A stretch of DNA of 64,000 nt from Acanthacorydalis orientalis (lineage: Eukaryota > Arthropoda > Insecta > Megaloptera > Corydalidae): positions 22,794,012 through 22,858,011 of the forward strand of contig CM068313.1 of assembly GCA_034766995.1 (NCBI GenBank). The letters are read 5' to 3'. The notes beneath the pieces were generated by a model. The model was given only the letters and a program-made list of their open reading frames with translations. It searched no databases and was not told where the DNA came from. This document shows positions 1 to 12,470 of the stretch, piece after piece. The position numbers were made by a program, and so were the translations under genes. Positions within the stretch are counted from its first letter, which is position 1. Every line of letters begins with the position of its first letter.

Positions 1-321
1 GTATAGAAAAATCTAAGAAAAAGTGAAGATAATTTTGTGTATTTCTCAGCTGGATCACATGCATGTACATTTTTATGAGCACAGTAGAGAAATAAAAGAC
101 ATCCTTCTAGTGTCTTGTATTTTTATAATTTATTTACACGTTGAATATTTACTTTACATATTCATATATTTGTCTCAGTAGACTTTTACAAAAAAAATTA
201 AATCTAGAAGTAAATAATCTCAAATAGATTAGAAATAAAAAATATGTACTTGAATACACAATCGTATTTTTAGTATATTTAGAATTTGTCTGTTTTGAAA
301 AAAATATTCTATCAGCAAACA

Positions 322-358
<37 letters not shown>

Positions 359-2160
359 CATATTATATATATATGTATATATATATACATAATCTTTAAT
401 TCTATTGTGATGAATAGGTTAGAATTATATGATAAATCGAATTCAATCTATTTTTTCATAGATTTTATTTTTATCTAACGATAAAAATATGAATGATCAG
501 TTGTATTACAATGGCATGGACAATTAATCTAAAAAGTATTGAGAGAATAATTTTAAAATTATCAGAAAGTGAAGAAATTATAAGAAAGTTTCCGTTGTAA
601 TAGTCTTGCACATTTTTCAAGTAATTTCTGAAAATAATACGTAAACCTTTTTACACTTTAATTATTATATAAAACACATTTATTTTTATGAAACAAAATA
701 TAATTACGTCCATTATTTTTTTTTGTTTTCAATATTATAACAATAAAACTCTTTATTTTGATGTAAAAACATAGTTTCTTAAATTTCTAAAAATTAATAT
801 ATTTTCTTTTTAAAAAAACATGAATGCAATTATGCATATTTTCCACACATCTGCTTTAAAGAAATTTATTACACAGCATAGTGAATGTATTATTAATTGA
901 AAGGAAAATGCAGGAGAAAATAATGTCGTTCTGGCAGGTGGCACCACTGTTAATATTTAATGACCTTAAGATTGGATACAAGACCTTGCTCTTTGTCGAC
1001 GACAAAATCGTTTCTATGTCTTCGTTATATACAGCACAATGGCAACGAATTTTTAATTAAATTTTATTAAGACATTGTTTCTAAATTCCTCATTAAGACG
1101 AAATTTGTAATAACGTGTTGTTCAGTTTCATGTTAAATCATTTTTATGTAACATTCATTTATATGTTTGATATTATGTTTTGTGTGCAAACTAAGGTATT
1201 TAAATATTGAAGAATATAAGATTTTTAATAATGAAGATACAAAAATTGTTGAATTAAAAATTCTTGCATTGTCCAGTTAAACGTAGGGTTTTATATTAAA
1301 AACATTAAAACGTTCTCTCTTTCTAGTAAATAAACAAATTTAAATAGATTGTTTCATAAATGTTAAACACTAGAGAAACGAAATACGAACAAATATCATA
1401 TTAATATTTTTCAAGTCATATAAAAACAATAAATTATGAATAATTTGCATTGTGTTCATTGTCTGTTATTTCATTTTTAACGTTAAGTTTTCATACATAT
1501 TTCAATTATCTTTATAACATTGTTATTAACACAGACATTTATTACATAATATATGTCTAATTAAAAATAATTACATTCCTAATCAAAGATGATCCATATT
1601 AAAAATGACTGTTACAATTAAAACATACTAATTATTAATTCAATGTACTTTTTATTTAATGTAATTATGATTTCTTAATTTTTTTGTAGAATATTTTCAG
1701 ATATTTTAAACTTTTGTATTGAAGTTTTTAGTGATATTTTAGTTTTCAGTAAAAAATGCATTATTTCTCATTACTTTCATATTATAGACATATTAAAAAC
1801 CAGTATATAGCTTTATTAAAGATACACGAAAATAGTCATAAATTCTTCTTTTATACATTCTTGAGAATATTTCTTAGACCTGTATATTAGAGTACTGGTG
1901 TTGATAGAATTACTATTAAAATTCAGTTAAATGACAATCAAAATTGTTAATAATTTCTTATTAAATATGTAGTTTTTATATAGTTTGCGAGAAAGAAAAT
2001 TCATTTGTGAAATTGAATTTGCTGCAATCGCTAAAATTGTTACTGATTTCCAAACAAAATATCGGAATTTGGAACAATGCAATAAAATAATATTCATTTT
2101 AAAAATTAAAGCACACAATATTTCATTTTTATTTTATTTGAAAAAAATAGTTATGAATTA
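1..2160. other. A+T-rich non-coding tract
   Basis: No gene is seen. The tract holds a TA microsatellite near 330-390 and a short higher-complexity patch at about 915-1040 that has no convincing splice sites or open frame. The open frames on either strand here are short and composed of Lys, Asn, Ile, Phe and Tyr codons, as expected of random A+T-rich DNA. Confidence 0.7.
327..390. repeat. Interrupted (TA)n microsatellite
   Basis: TA run with a short break near 353-363 and a TG-interrupted second half. Confidence 0.9.
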
Positions 2161-2163
2161 TGT

Positions 2164-2167
<4 letters not shown>

Positions 2168-2218
<51 letters not shown>
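2168..2218. repeat. (TA)n microsatellite
   Basis: Uninterrupted run of about 25 TA units. Confidence 0.95.
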
Positions 2219-2221
<3 letters not shown>

Positions 2222-2339
2222 CCATTGCAATGTACATTATAATTATTTTCTTATATTTATGACCAAAACATTTGTACTAAACAATTTCATTTTAAATAAA
2301 GAATAATAAAGATCTTAATAAAGTATATGTTCATGAATA

Positions 2340-2342
<3 letters not shown>

Positions 2343-2408
<66 letters not shown>

Positions 2409-2411
2409 GTG
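2343..2411. repeat. Compound (TA)n(TG)n microsatellite
   Basis: About 25 TA units followed by about 9 TG units. The TG end directly abuts the left inverted repeat of the element starting at 2412. Confidence 0.95.
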
Positions 2412-2703
2412 CAGTGGCGCACTTGGGATTTAATTTGAGGGTGGTGAGTTAAATGGATGAAAAAAATTTTAATTGTGAATTCAATAAAATTTATTACATG
2501 ATTATAAAAAGTACTTGAAGAATAAAATCCAGTTTTTTTTTCTTTTTACAAAGCAATTGAATTACTTCAGTCGTGGTTTTTACTAATATTTCTCTATATA
2601 TAGGTACATTTTCGCAAAATGATTTTGTTTTGTTTTTTAGTATTTTTTCTTTTTTCCTTTGGGGGTGTGAAGGCCTCTTTCCTCCTCCCTGGATGCGCCA
2701 CTG
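2412..2703. mobile_element. hAT-like MITE, 292 bp
   Basis: The left end reads CAGTGGCGCA and the right end is its exact reverse complement (TGCGCCACTG at 2694-2703), giving a 10-bp perfect terminal inverted repeat that continues imperfectly. CAG...CTG termini of this type are common in hAT transposons and their short non-autonomous derivatives. The interior is A+T rich with no coding. The element lies immediately after a TG array. A clean 8-bp target duplication is not visible, perhaps because the insertion is old or lies in a microsatellite. Assignment to hAT is inferred from the termini alone. Confidence 0.55.
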
Positions 2704-3266
2704 TATTTTTGTATGTATGTAAATTTCATTATATTACTAATTTAATTTTATCTTAAAAAATATTGTATGGAACAACACCGCAATTCAACCTTGATTATAT
2801 ACAATATATGTATTGTGTGTTATAAAAGAAATATTTAATTTGAAATTAATCTAACACTAGTTATTAGTGAGAAGAAAAATATGAAAGAAATACATTTACT
2901 GGTTCTGGCAAATAGTGATACCAAAATTGATCGGTTTATACTCACAGTATATTAAAAATATTAAAATCACACTTTGTTTAAACGATACCTTAACTAAGAT
3001 CACTTTTAGAACACAATTATCTGCTGTCTTATAAGTACATGAAACAACTCGTAAATAGAGAGCGACTATATTATAGAGGGAAATAGATACACTTATGAAA
3101 CTGCATATTATGTTGTAAATTATGTATGCAAAGAGTATGTTGACAGATCTGGGATGCTGGTGGATATATTAGTCGCATGAGCGTGTTTACCACATACATT
3201 CCCCAGGTTGTCCATAAGTAATTACGTCTAAAGTACGCTTCATACAATCTCGCTGTTAAGAGCGTA

Positions 3267-3280
3267 ATTATATATGTATG

Positions 3281-3343
<63 letters not shown>
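3267..3343. repeat. (TA)n microsatellite with CATA interruptions
   Basis: TA run broken by TG and AC steps near 3275 and 3298-3305, then uninterrupted to 3339. Confidence 0.9.
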
Positions 3344-3345
<2 letters not shown>

Positions 3346-3504
3346 TACCCTACATCATATGCAAGCTATCATTTTGGCTATAAGGGTTCAAATATTAACT
3401 GCGCTAGCAGTTCATAAATGTAATAATAGACGTCATGCATATCAATATGTATATTAGCATAAATTATTAGATAATGATTATAATCTAATAACATTAAAAA
3501 TATT

Positions 3505-3505
3505 G

Positions 3506-3567
<62 letters not shown>

Positions 3568-3600
3568 CGTGTATGTGCGAGTATGTTGTGTGTGTGTATG
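3505..3600. repeat. Compound (TA)n(TG)n microsatellite
   Basis: TA units to about 3556, then a degenerate TG-rich tail with GCG and GAG interruptions. Confidence 0.9.
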
Positions 3601-3990
3601 TTCTGCGTTTGTAATATAAACTGAAACTATATATTTTTTATATTTGTTGCATATTTTTTTACAAAAAAGACAGTTTAAGTATATTTAAGAGAATTAATCA
3701 AATGTATAATTTAGTGTATCCGGTTTTTTTAAAATATAAAATATTACATGATATAATATGTCTTCGATATAAAATATTTCTTTTTATTACAAAATATAAG
3801 GCAGTATAAAGTCTTAAAAGACATTCTTATAAGATAAATGTTTTAGATAATATATTTTTGGGACAAATTATTTACAAAGCAGTTTTAAAAACAACTTTGA
3901 GCAAATAATACCATGTTTGCTTTGAAAATCATATTAATGAATAATTCACAAATATTATTCGAGTTAATACTTTTCTAGACTGTTTACAGC

Positions 3991-4042
3991 TATATACATA
4001 CATACACACACGTGTGTATCCATCTATCTATCTATCTATCTA

Positions 4043-4079
<37 letters not shown>
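3991..4079. repeat. Compound (CA)n(CTAT)n(TA)n microsatellite
   Basis: Short CATA and CA units, then five CTAT tetranucleotides at 4022-4041, then about 17 TA units. Confidence 0.92.
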
Positions 4080-4081
<2 letters not shown>

Positions 4082-4927
4082 TTATATCAATAAAAAGGTA
4101 CCTTGACTATATTAATATTTCATATTTTTTATCAGTGTCATAAGCGATAATAAAAGTTAAATGATAATTTTTTGTCGATTTATATTTATTTAAGAACACT
4201 TTTTTGTTTGATTTACTACTTATCTAACCAATGTTATCATATATTTTATTATTTAATTCAAACATGTTAGAATATAAATAATCTAATTTAAATTAAAACG
4301 AAATTCAATATTAATTTTAAAATAATTAGGTAAGCATTACATATTTATAAAAAGAAAAATTTTGAGAGAACGTTAGAAAAAACTCCAATGTCAAATTCGA
4401 ACTCGTAAAATACTTTAAAATTTTAGTACAAAAGTCTAACATAATGAAATAAATTTCATTTACTCGAAATAAAAATACTATAAAAATTAAACATAGTATT
4501 TTTATAAATAAACAAATATACTGAATAACGATAATTTTCAACTTTTTTTAGAATATGAATAAAATTTGTTCATCACTCAGATTTTTTAAAAAGGAGAATT
4601 AATTGATGGATAAAGAATTATTTTTATAGTCAATAAATAATTACTTCAGTGTTGTAGTAGACACTTATATACATTTTGTCTATATGGAGATAATTGAAAT
4701 TGTCTTTAGAATGTAAGTAAGTGTCAATCACGTGCAGGTCACGTAAATCTAACATTCAGTAGATATAACGAACGAATCGAGTTGTATTCAGACGTGTCTC
4801 CAAGGATGTGGAATGCAGCTAACTTAGTTGTTACCTGTTGGATATTTTATTACGTTCATGGTTGATGTTTGACGTATATTCTCTAAGATACATCCATTTT
4901 ACGGATAGATGTATATGTAACAAGCTC

Positions 4928-4941
4928 TTTCTCTCTCTCTC

Positions 4942-4992
<51 letters not shown>
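4928..4992. repeat. Compound (TC)n(TA)n microsatellite
   Basis: About 8 TC units followed by about 22 TA units. Confidence 0.93.
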
Positions 4993-4997
<5 letters not shown>

Positions 4998-5428
4998 TAA
5001 TTCATGAGCATTCTGTATCTTGTGCTGATACCGTTCTAATCTCTTATTTGAAAAACGTTTTATACATAAGCTTTTGAAGTCGATTGATATATTTTATTAT
5101 ACATGATTTAGAATGTTTTATTTATGCATTAAAATGAAAAGTAGAAAACAATGTGTTGTTTTCAAATCAATTATCAATATAATAATTTCGCCATATTAAC
5201 ATTATTCGAGTAATGTATGGAGTTTTCACAAACGAATAAAAAGGTATCTTTGTGTGAATACTTTAGAGCTATGTTCTCTGAAATACAAGGCGTTTTGACA
5301 GGCTACGAAAAATTGATCTAATACTTGGAAATATCTACTCGGTGAAATAATTAGACTTTTTCAACGACGTGAACTCAATGTTTCCTTACTTTGCTTTTGT
5401 ATATAAAAACAATAAATTCACACATACA

Positions 5429-5430
<2 letters not shown>

Positions 5431-5463
<33 letters not shown>
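5431..5463. repeat. (TA)n microsatellite
   Basis: About 16 TA units, 30 bp upstream of a longer array. Confidence 0.9.
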
Positions 5464-5469
<6 letters not shown>

Positions 5470-5489
5470 GGAAATTAAATAAGTATTTA

Positions 5490-5491
<2 letters not shown>

Positions 5492-5550
<59 letters not shown>

Positions 5551-5577
5551 TTTATTTATATGTATATATATATATAA

Positions 5578-5629
<52 letters not shown>
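5492..5629. repeat. Long (TA)n microsatellite, three blocks
   Basis: About 138 bp of TA interrupted by two TAAATA/TTTATA breaks near 5547-5582. It is the longest near-continuous dinucleotide tract in the window. Confidence 0.93.
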
Positions 5630-5631
<2 letters not shown>

Positions 5632-6332
5632 AAAAGTTAATTAAAATCGATTTTGAAAAATGAATAAATAAATAAGTAAATTAAAATAAAACATTATCAT
5701 TTATTAAAATGCTTGAAAGTTTTGTTAAACTGTTTATTGAAATATATATAATAATGTTTTTTTTAAAGGAAATATATTTTTTGCACAGAGAAAAACATTT
5801 AATATTTTTGTAATTGTAATACTCTTTTTAAGATTAATCATAAGTGTTAATTTTGAAATATATGCTTTTTCTTTATTTGAAGATTTTTGAAAAGATACCG
5901 TTTCTGAAATTTACCCACAAGTTTACAAATAACATTCATTTTTCAATAAAAATAAATATTAAATTGCCAAAGAGAGAATTGTGTTTTCAATCCTATGCTA
6001 TTGCAATATAAACTGGTAAGACATCTGTCTTATACTCGGCTACGATGCAAGCTTAATACCGTTTCTCGGTGTATGTTCGTGTTTTAAGAAAATATGTATG
6101 TGTGCATACAAACAGTTACTCGGCCAATAGACAAAAATACTGTTGTACTCAACACAAATATACATAAAACGTACTGTAACATTCCTCAGAAAGATAAAAA
6201 AAAACTTATATTCTGAGAACAGAAAGCATACACACATATTTTTCATGTGGAATATTTCGTGTGTGTATATGTACGTGCATGTATGATTTATACTAGCGTC
6301 TCCTTCAATTTTCCTGGTATGTGGTTTATTGC

Positions 6333-6498
6333 AGATCGTTCAGACGAGACAACCAAATTTGTGGCAAAGGTGGACGGTGATGCAAATAGTGAATTCGTGT
6401 ACATGGAGAAAAAATACGAAACGTTACATTGGACAAATATTCTTGTAGAAGGAACAAAAAAATATATAAAATTTTCAGATATGGAATATTTATTTTAA
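6333..6498 (+). CDS. Candidate terminal coding exon, unknown protein
   Basis: The sequence TGGTTTATTGCAG at 6320-6332 resembles a 3' splice site. It is followed by an open frame of about 55 codons ending in TAA at 6496-6498. The composition is mixed and protein-like: an acidic start rich in Asp, Glu and Thr, then Val-Asp-Gly-Asp-Ala-Asn, then a Lys/Tyr-rich tail. An AATAAA-like hexamer in an A-rich run about 60 bp after the stop could be a polyadenylation signal. The frame is in phase with GAT at the splice junction. No family is recognised. In such an A+T-rich setting this could still be chance, and no partner exon has been identified. Confidence 0.3.
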
Positions 6499-6499
6499 A

Positions 6500-6876
6500 C
6501 AGCCGAAGAGAAACTGTCCTGACAATTTTTATTCGATTCGGTAAATATTTAAACGGAATTAAATAAAAATATATTTATATTATTTTTAGATTTGGCCTTT
6601 ATGTTTTTTTTATTGATTTTCTTATCAGCACCTGCTTTTAAAATATTTACACTTTTTATAATTATATTTTTGTACATTATCATAGAGGCACAAAAACTGA
6701 TACAGATATAAAATATTACAAAAAATAATAAAAGTAATATAAACTTAATATTTATTTTTTTTATACTTAACACAGAGATGTAAATGTGTATTTTTTATAA
6801 CCTATTTTTAAGCATAGTTTTGTTCTACATTTAAAAATATTTAAGTGATAAGAATCACTGACCACAAAATCTTTGT

Positions 6877-6959
<83 letters not shown>

Positions 6960-8390
6960 ATATTATATGTAATAGTGTGTGAAAGAAATATTTTACGATC
7001 TCGAAAAGTAACATAAAATAAAAAGATTATTATTATAGAAAAAAATATAATATCTATTTCACCTCATATTAAAATAATTAATTTTAATCTTTATTTATTA
7101 TTTGAATTCACAGTTATTTGTAACCTGTATTACTATTGTGTATTCGTTTGTTATTTGTTTTAAATATCAACATTTTATTCATTAATAATAAGTTTTATGA
7201 AATCAGATTCAGAAAGTATAACGTGTATGTAGATATAAATAGATTAATATTAATGTTTTTTTTATATGATAGGTTGAAGAGAGATATATAACACTGACGC
7301 GATAAAAACTGAAATTATATGTGATTATTGGAATAGAAAGTAATTTATTTGATAATGTATTAATTATAAAAAATACAGATGTGTTATTAATTAATTTTTC
7401 CTTTATATTAAGACATTTTTTTTCTGGCTTTATTTATATAAATATAATAATATTTATAAAAGAGTTCATTTATTTACTTTTTATTATTGCAGGGATACAA
7501 TTTATTTGAATTTGAAACGAAAATGTTATACTTAATTATTTTCAGTTAAAGCATTTTAAGAAAATTTAGTACTTACAATAATTTTATTATGTTTTGACAT
7601 GAATATTAATATATTTGATAACATAACAATATTTCATTAAATATTATTCAAAGTTAATATAATTCATATAAATACATACTTTATCATGCATACTCAAATA
7701 GATTCAACACAGGAGCTGAATATTTAGAAAGCGTAAAAATTTAAGGATTGAAGAAAACAATGTATGGTGTAATTAATATAAGAATGAGTATCTGACAAAT
7801 GTTTAATTCAAATACAATATTATTTAAACTATTTTTATTTTTTTTCAGGTATTACTATATGTGCCCCATTACAGTATTTGACAAAATATTTGTTGTATTT
7901 CTAAAGGTTTTTTTAAGGTCAAACAGTAATTTCATAAATAATTAATTACTATATAAAAAAGTTGTCTGCTGTGGTTTCAATTGTTATAAATGATCTCATG
8001 TAAATATATCTTTCTTAAGATATTTATGTTCCATACTGTTGTGTATAAATGAACACATGAATAAAAATAATTTTAAATCCTTTTAATTCCTTTTATTATC
8101 TTAGAAATAATTTAAATCAAAAATAAATGAAATTTTGATATTTTTTTCCATAAGACAATTAATGTATATATGTGAAAAATATCCAACAGACATGTATAGA
8201 AACTGTAAGAATAAAGTTGGACAAAATACAAAAAAAATATTTTGAAATGATAATCCATTACTTGCATTTAAAATATATTGAAAATTGAGAATATCTCAAT
8301 AAAAAGTTAATACAAAGTTTTGATTTGAATTGTTTAATATTTTATGTATAATGGAGAGAAATTGCATGTGTGTGGTTGTATATAATATTG
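6500..8390. other. A+T-rich non-coding tract
   Basis: Holds one TA microsatellite (6881-6959). At 7849 a strong pyrimidine tract plus CAG precedes an 18-codon open frame, too short to call. No other support for genes. Confidence 0.6.
6881..6959. repeat. (TA)n microsatellite
   Basis: About 33 uninterrupted TA units, then one TG step and four more units. Confidence 0.95.
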
Positions 8391-8393
8391 TTA

Positions 8394-8394
<1 letters not shown>

Positions 8395-8433
<39 letters not shown>
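8395..8433. repeat. (TA)n microsatellite
   Basis: About 19 TA units. Confidence 0.93.
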
Positions 8434-8437
<4 letters not shown>

Positions 8438-8620
8438 TGTACGATAACAAATTGATACTTGAAATATTGAAACTGATGTATGAGTGTTACTGTACCTGTG
8501 AAATTTCAAATAGGTGGTAATGTATACCGAATATGAAATGAAAACACATTCAACGAATCAATCCGAGAAAAGTTGAAAAATCATCGTGAAATCACACCCA
8601 GGCACCGCGATCTATATCGT

Positions 8621-8632
8621 TATATATGTGTA

Positions 8633-8691
<59 letters not shown>
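8621..8691. repeat. (TA)n microsatellite with TGTG interruptions
   Basis: Two TATATATGTG units then about 25 TA units. It abruptly borders the GC-rich island starting near 8692. Confidence 0.93.
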
Positions 8692-8693
<2 letters not shown>

Positions 8694-9160
8694 GCCTAGT
8701 GCACGGTAACGCGATAGCGTATCTGTACCCCTCCTGCTCGCATTCAGGGGTAACGTAACCGCCCCTGGATCGTACATATTTCATACATTGACAGGCGCGC
8801 ATATTTTTACATACAGCTTCGTACCGTTTGTTCTATATGTATATCGACGAAGCCGTATTTTTCAATGGCGCCGTCACCATCGCCGCGACGCTTTGCGTCC
8901 TTTCCTTCCCGTTGCCGACCCGCAGGCGGTGACGCTCGGGTTGACTGCTTTAATATTTCGTATCGCGGTTGTAACGTACAACTGGCTGTATCCCAGTCAC
9001 GTACACCTTGCTCTGTAGTCGATGGCGTGCAGCTTTTTGTAACCGCGGATCACGCTGATACCTAGCGATGCCATGACCAGGTTGCTGAACAAAAAGTGAC
9101 ACATCTTCGTCTTCTTATTTTTCTTTTCGATTACTCTATGTTCGTGCTCGATTTGTCATA
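8692..9160. other. GC-rich island around the candidate exon
   Basis: About 450 bp of high-complexity sequence, close to half G+C, between two long TA arrays. Open frames occur on both strands (for example a plus-strand frame to the TAG at 9016-9018 that follows an acceptor-like ACATACAG at 8812). It could be an exon with flanking untranslated sequence, a promoter region or a conserved regulatory block. Confidence 0.5.
9007..9084 (-). CDS. Candidate internal exon, 78 nt, phase 2-2
   Basis: On the minus strand a strong 3' splice site (CACTTTTTGTTCAG, ending at 9085) precedes 78 nt that end at a 5' splice site of form AAG|GTGTAC (GT at 9005-9006). Read with two bases from an upstream exon, the frame is open throughout: it starts Asn-Leu-Val-Met-Ala-Ser-Leu-Gly and ends His-Ala-Ile-Asp-Tyr-Arg-Ala. 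The exon length is a multiple of three and the phases are symmetrical, so it could be skipped or included without a frame change. The hydrophobic first half followed by Arg/Lys could be a membrane segment edge. The frame is also open upstream of the acceptor to about 9155, so an ATG start at 9105 is an alternative. The plus strand has overlapping open frames, as expected of GC-rich DNA. No family recognised. Confidence 0.33.
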
Positions 9161-9303
9161 ATACCAATATGTTGTAACAAGGGTACATTGAAACTGGTAC
9201 GAAAAACTATCCACCAGCAATAAGCTTTATTACAACTGGGTTTTCTCTATTTTAATATTCAAATATTCATATTCACATCTATAAATTTGTGTATATGTAT
9301 ATG

Positions 9304-9308
<5 letters not shown>

Positions 9309-9346
<38 letters not shown>
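9309..9346. repeat. (TA)n microsatellite
   Basis: About 19 TA units, preceded by a short TATG-rich stretch. Confidence 0.92.
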
Positions 9347-9349
<3 letters not shown>

Positions 9350-10551
9350 CATAGGTTTTGTTTGGTTATTGTTTGTTAACAGTAACCCACTCAAAATTGA
9401 CACCATATTTTAATTATTTGTGATGTTTACTACAGGATGTTATATTTTCAAACAGGCAAAAATAATGTATACGTGTTTTCATATGCATAATGTTACTAAA
9501 AACTGTTACTAATAAAAATGATACACAAAGCTGTTATATTTGCATATGAACACAGACCGAATTAATTTTCGATACTGTTGTGAAGTTATACATGCTTGCA
9601 TACATGTTGAAATATTAAAATAAAATCTCTTATAATAAAACGTACAGTTATTTATGTTGATTTAAATGAATCCTTGTTATAAAATATTGGTAATAAAGAA
9701 TTAAGCATATTTTAATTGATAATAGTTAAATATAATGGAAATGAATTAATTGTATTCATATTTACAAAATGAATCGATTAATTTTTCAAACGTTTGTATA
9801 TTTTTCATATAAGTTATATACTTTATAATATATAATTTGTTTTAAATGTACTGCATTTATCTGCATTTAGTTTTAAGATTCATAATGAACGCTATTAAAT
9901 TTTGTTTATTTTAAACACAATAAGTTATAGGTTCATTTGAAAATAATTCTAAATTTAAAATGAAACTATTTCAATTTGATTGTTAAGTGCATTACGAGTA
10001 GCGTTCTTCAAGATTAGAATTGATGATATAAACGTGTTGTATTTGTAAATAACTTAAATGTAATGTCGTTTTCAACTCTAATTCTTTGTTCTAAGTTCTT
10101 TAAGTGGTTGAAAAGTTTGATGACAAAAACATTTATCAGAATCTGGGTCTCAGTTGTACAAATGTTACGTTCTGTTATTTGATAGTTTTCAATATAGTTA
10201 AGATCCTCAAATGTGTTACGACAGGGATGGGAATTACAAGTACTAGTAGTTCGAAATTGATATCAAATAACTTTTTAACAGCAGCTACACTGGTGTCACG
10301 TTTTCTTATTCGCCGTTTATCAATTCATTTCAAGTACGTACCAATTTATTCAAGTATTTATTTATACAATAATGATAAAGTGTAGACATTTTTAGATAAT
10401 CAATTTCAGTGGAGTATATTTGTTTATAAAAATTAAATATACTTATTTTAAAATAAGTTTTATATAAAATAAAATGAATACTGCTACTTACTTTTTTAAT
10501 ACTGAATTTTAATTTTCATAAAGAATTTTTTTTTGAAAAATGACATGTTTA

Positions 10552-10556
<5 letters not shown>

Positions 10557-10624
<68 letters not shown>

Positions 10625-10638
10625 GTATACATATATAT
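10557..10638. repeat. Compound (TA)n(TG)n microsatellite
   Basis: About 20 TA units, then about 12 TG units, then a short ATAC/TA tail. Confidence 0.94.
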
Positions 10639-11373
10639 TAATTCCGAATACTATAATAAGATAAATAAATTAAGAAAATATTGTATGTTCTGAGAAATAA
10701 TAAGCTATATCAAATAAAATATCTAAATATATTTTTATTCGGTGCTCTTTTAAAATCGATTGTTTTCATATAACAGATGGAACATTTTTTAGTTCTACTA
10801 TAACATATTTCTTTTGAATATTTTTATATTTAAGTTATATATTTTTATATAAATTGATTATAATGAATATAATTTGAAAATTTAATATCTTTAAATTATA
10901 TTGAATATAGAATAATTTTTACATATACTTATCCATTCATAAAAATGTATGATTCAGTTTATATACGACGACTGAATATACATAATGACTAAACTGGCTG
11001 GAATTATTCATTTTAAAATGAATCATTTCTTGGATTAATCTTGTTGATAATGTTGTGTGTTGTTGATAAAGCAACATTTAGAAAACTTAAAAAAATGAAG
11101 GAATTAAATTACTGGTGATACTATATTATTCAGTTATATTTTATTATATACGATTTGAATTATTTTTTCTTTATGATTATGAATACATATATACATAAAA
11201 GAGTGGGTGTGAATAATATGTGAAGGAAATATAACGCTGATAAAATTATTTAAATCCGCATTTTTTTATTCTGATATTAAATTAAAAAGAACATCCGCCA
11301 TTAAACAGCATTTCATAAACAAGAGATTGTTGGAAACGTCTTTTTTAAAAAAAGAACTGCATGACATTTATAG

Positions 11374-11566
11374 GTACACAACGATTGCAGTACTGACACT
11401 GTCGCATTTGTAGTTTATATTCGACTTTTAAGAGGAGAAGCGTTGTTTGTATTGCGTACACACGAAGAGGACACACAATTCTCTATACACCTTCTTCACA
11501 ACCCAGTGGGATCATTTCTTTGCGGAGATTTCGCGCCCAAGCTTGCCGTCGTTGTTTGTCACGGAA
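11374..11566 (+). CDS. Candidate coding exon, unknown protein
   Basis: The frame is open from the TAG at 11371-11373 to a stop at 11629-11631 (85 codons), unusual for this A+T-rich window. Two acceptor-like sites lie at its start: ACATTTATAG just before 11374 and CGATTGCAG just before 11391. A GTAAAA donor-like site follows 11566, where composition falls back to A+T-rich. The predicted stretch is mixed and protein-like, with Arg-Gly-Glu-Ala-Leu-Phe-Val-Leu, His-Glu-Glu-Asp, and Cys-Gly-Asp-Phe-Ala-Pro-Lys-Leu motifs and no simple repeats. It has no in-frame ATG near the start, so it would be internal. Family not recognised. Confidence 0.3.
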
Positions 11567-11826
11567 GTAAAACATACATTTTTTATATTCTTACGACGGT
11601 CCTGGTTGCATGCTTGCGTATAAAACGGTAGCAGTTAAAAATTTAACGTGCGCTTCTCGTATTTTAGTTTATACAAAAAGTTAGAAAAAAGTCGTTCTGT
11701 GTAGAGAGGTCTAATACCTTATACTTGGGTATCTCACTAGTGAGCAAGAGCTCTTAGCTTTAAATAACTAGGGAAATCATCTTACATGCGTTGTTACATT
11801 TTCTGCTTTGTCAATTGTAAAACAAA

Positions 11827-11831
<5 letters not shown>

Positions 11832-11871
<40 letters not shown>
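11832..11871. repeat. (TA)n microsatellite
   Basis: About 20 uninterrupted TA units. Confidence 0.93.
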
Positions 11872-11873
<2 letters not shown>

Positions 11874-12386
11874 AGTGATATAGAGAATTATATGTAAAAA
11901 AAACTTTCTATATTATTAATATGAATCTGAAATTATTAACGTTGAAATAATAATGTACCAAATATTTGAAATTTTTTGTTTATGTTATTTGACTAGATCT
12001 AACAAGTTACTCGTGTTCGAAAAATAAATTACATGTAGAACTTATGATGTTTAATGTAATAACATCTATATACAATGTGCTTTTTGATATTTTTTATACA
12101 TTTATAAAAAATGAAACAAAAATGACGCTTTTTTTTGTTTTGACGCACTTAAAACTAAATAAATGAAAAATACAACAGTGTTCCAGAAGAATTCATTTAA
12201 AAGAATACAGAACTTTATTATATATCCTTGTTCTCCTCATAAATCAGTATACTAGGTTTGTAATAAAACCACAAAGGTTTCAGTTGAATAACACGTTCGA
12301 TTATGCATTAAACATGTTGTGACATGTTGAAATGCGGCAAAACTATACGAGATCCAAGAAAACAACACGTTTTATTGTTTTAATTT

Positions 12387-12392
<6 letters not shown>

Positions 12393-12436
<44 letters not shown>

Positions 12437-12470
12437 GATGTATGTGTGTGTGTATGTGTACGTATGTATT
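12393..12470. repeat. Compound (TA)n(TATG/TG)n microsatellite
   Basis: About 19 TA units followed by a degenerate TATG and TG tail. Confidence 0.92.

Larger units (their letters stand above)
3600..6240. other. A+T-rich non-coding tract
   Basis: Apart from three microsatellites, nothing gene-like is seen. Two short patches of more mixed sequence (about 4730-4920 and 5200-5400) have no splice-site and frame combination worth calling. Confidence 0.6.
9160..11370. other. A+T-rich non-coding tract
   Basis: Two microsatellites and otherwise low-complexity DNA. At 10222 a CAGGGATGGGAATTA string resembles a hAT terminus, but no matching end was found. No gene is supported. Confidence 0.6.

Noticed and set aside
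1985..2242. Open frame ending in Tyr-Ile repeats
   Set aside because: Its second half is a translated TA array and the first half has random A+T-rich composition. Many similar frames near other arrays were dropped for the same reason.
7845..8240. Possible Tc1-like element (CAGTATTTGACAAAATATT)
   Set aside because: The related string near 8215 is in direct, not inverted, orientation, and no transposase remnant is visible.
10222..10245. hAT-like terminus CAGGGATGGGAATTA
   Set aside because: No matching inverted end or target duplication was found, so it is kept only as a note.
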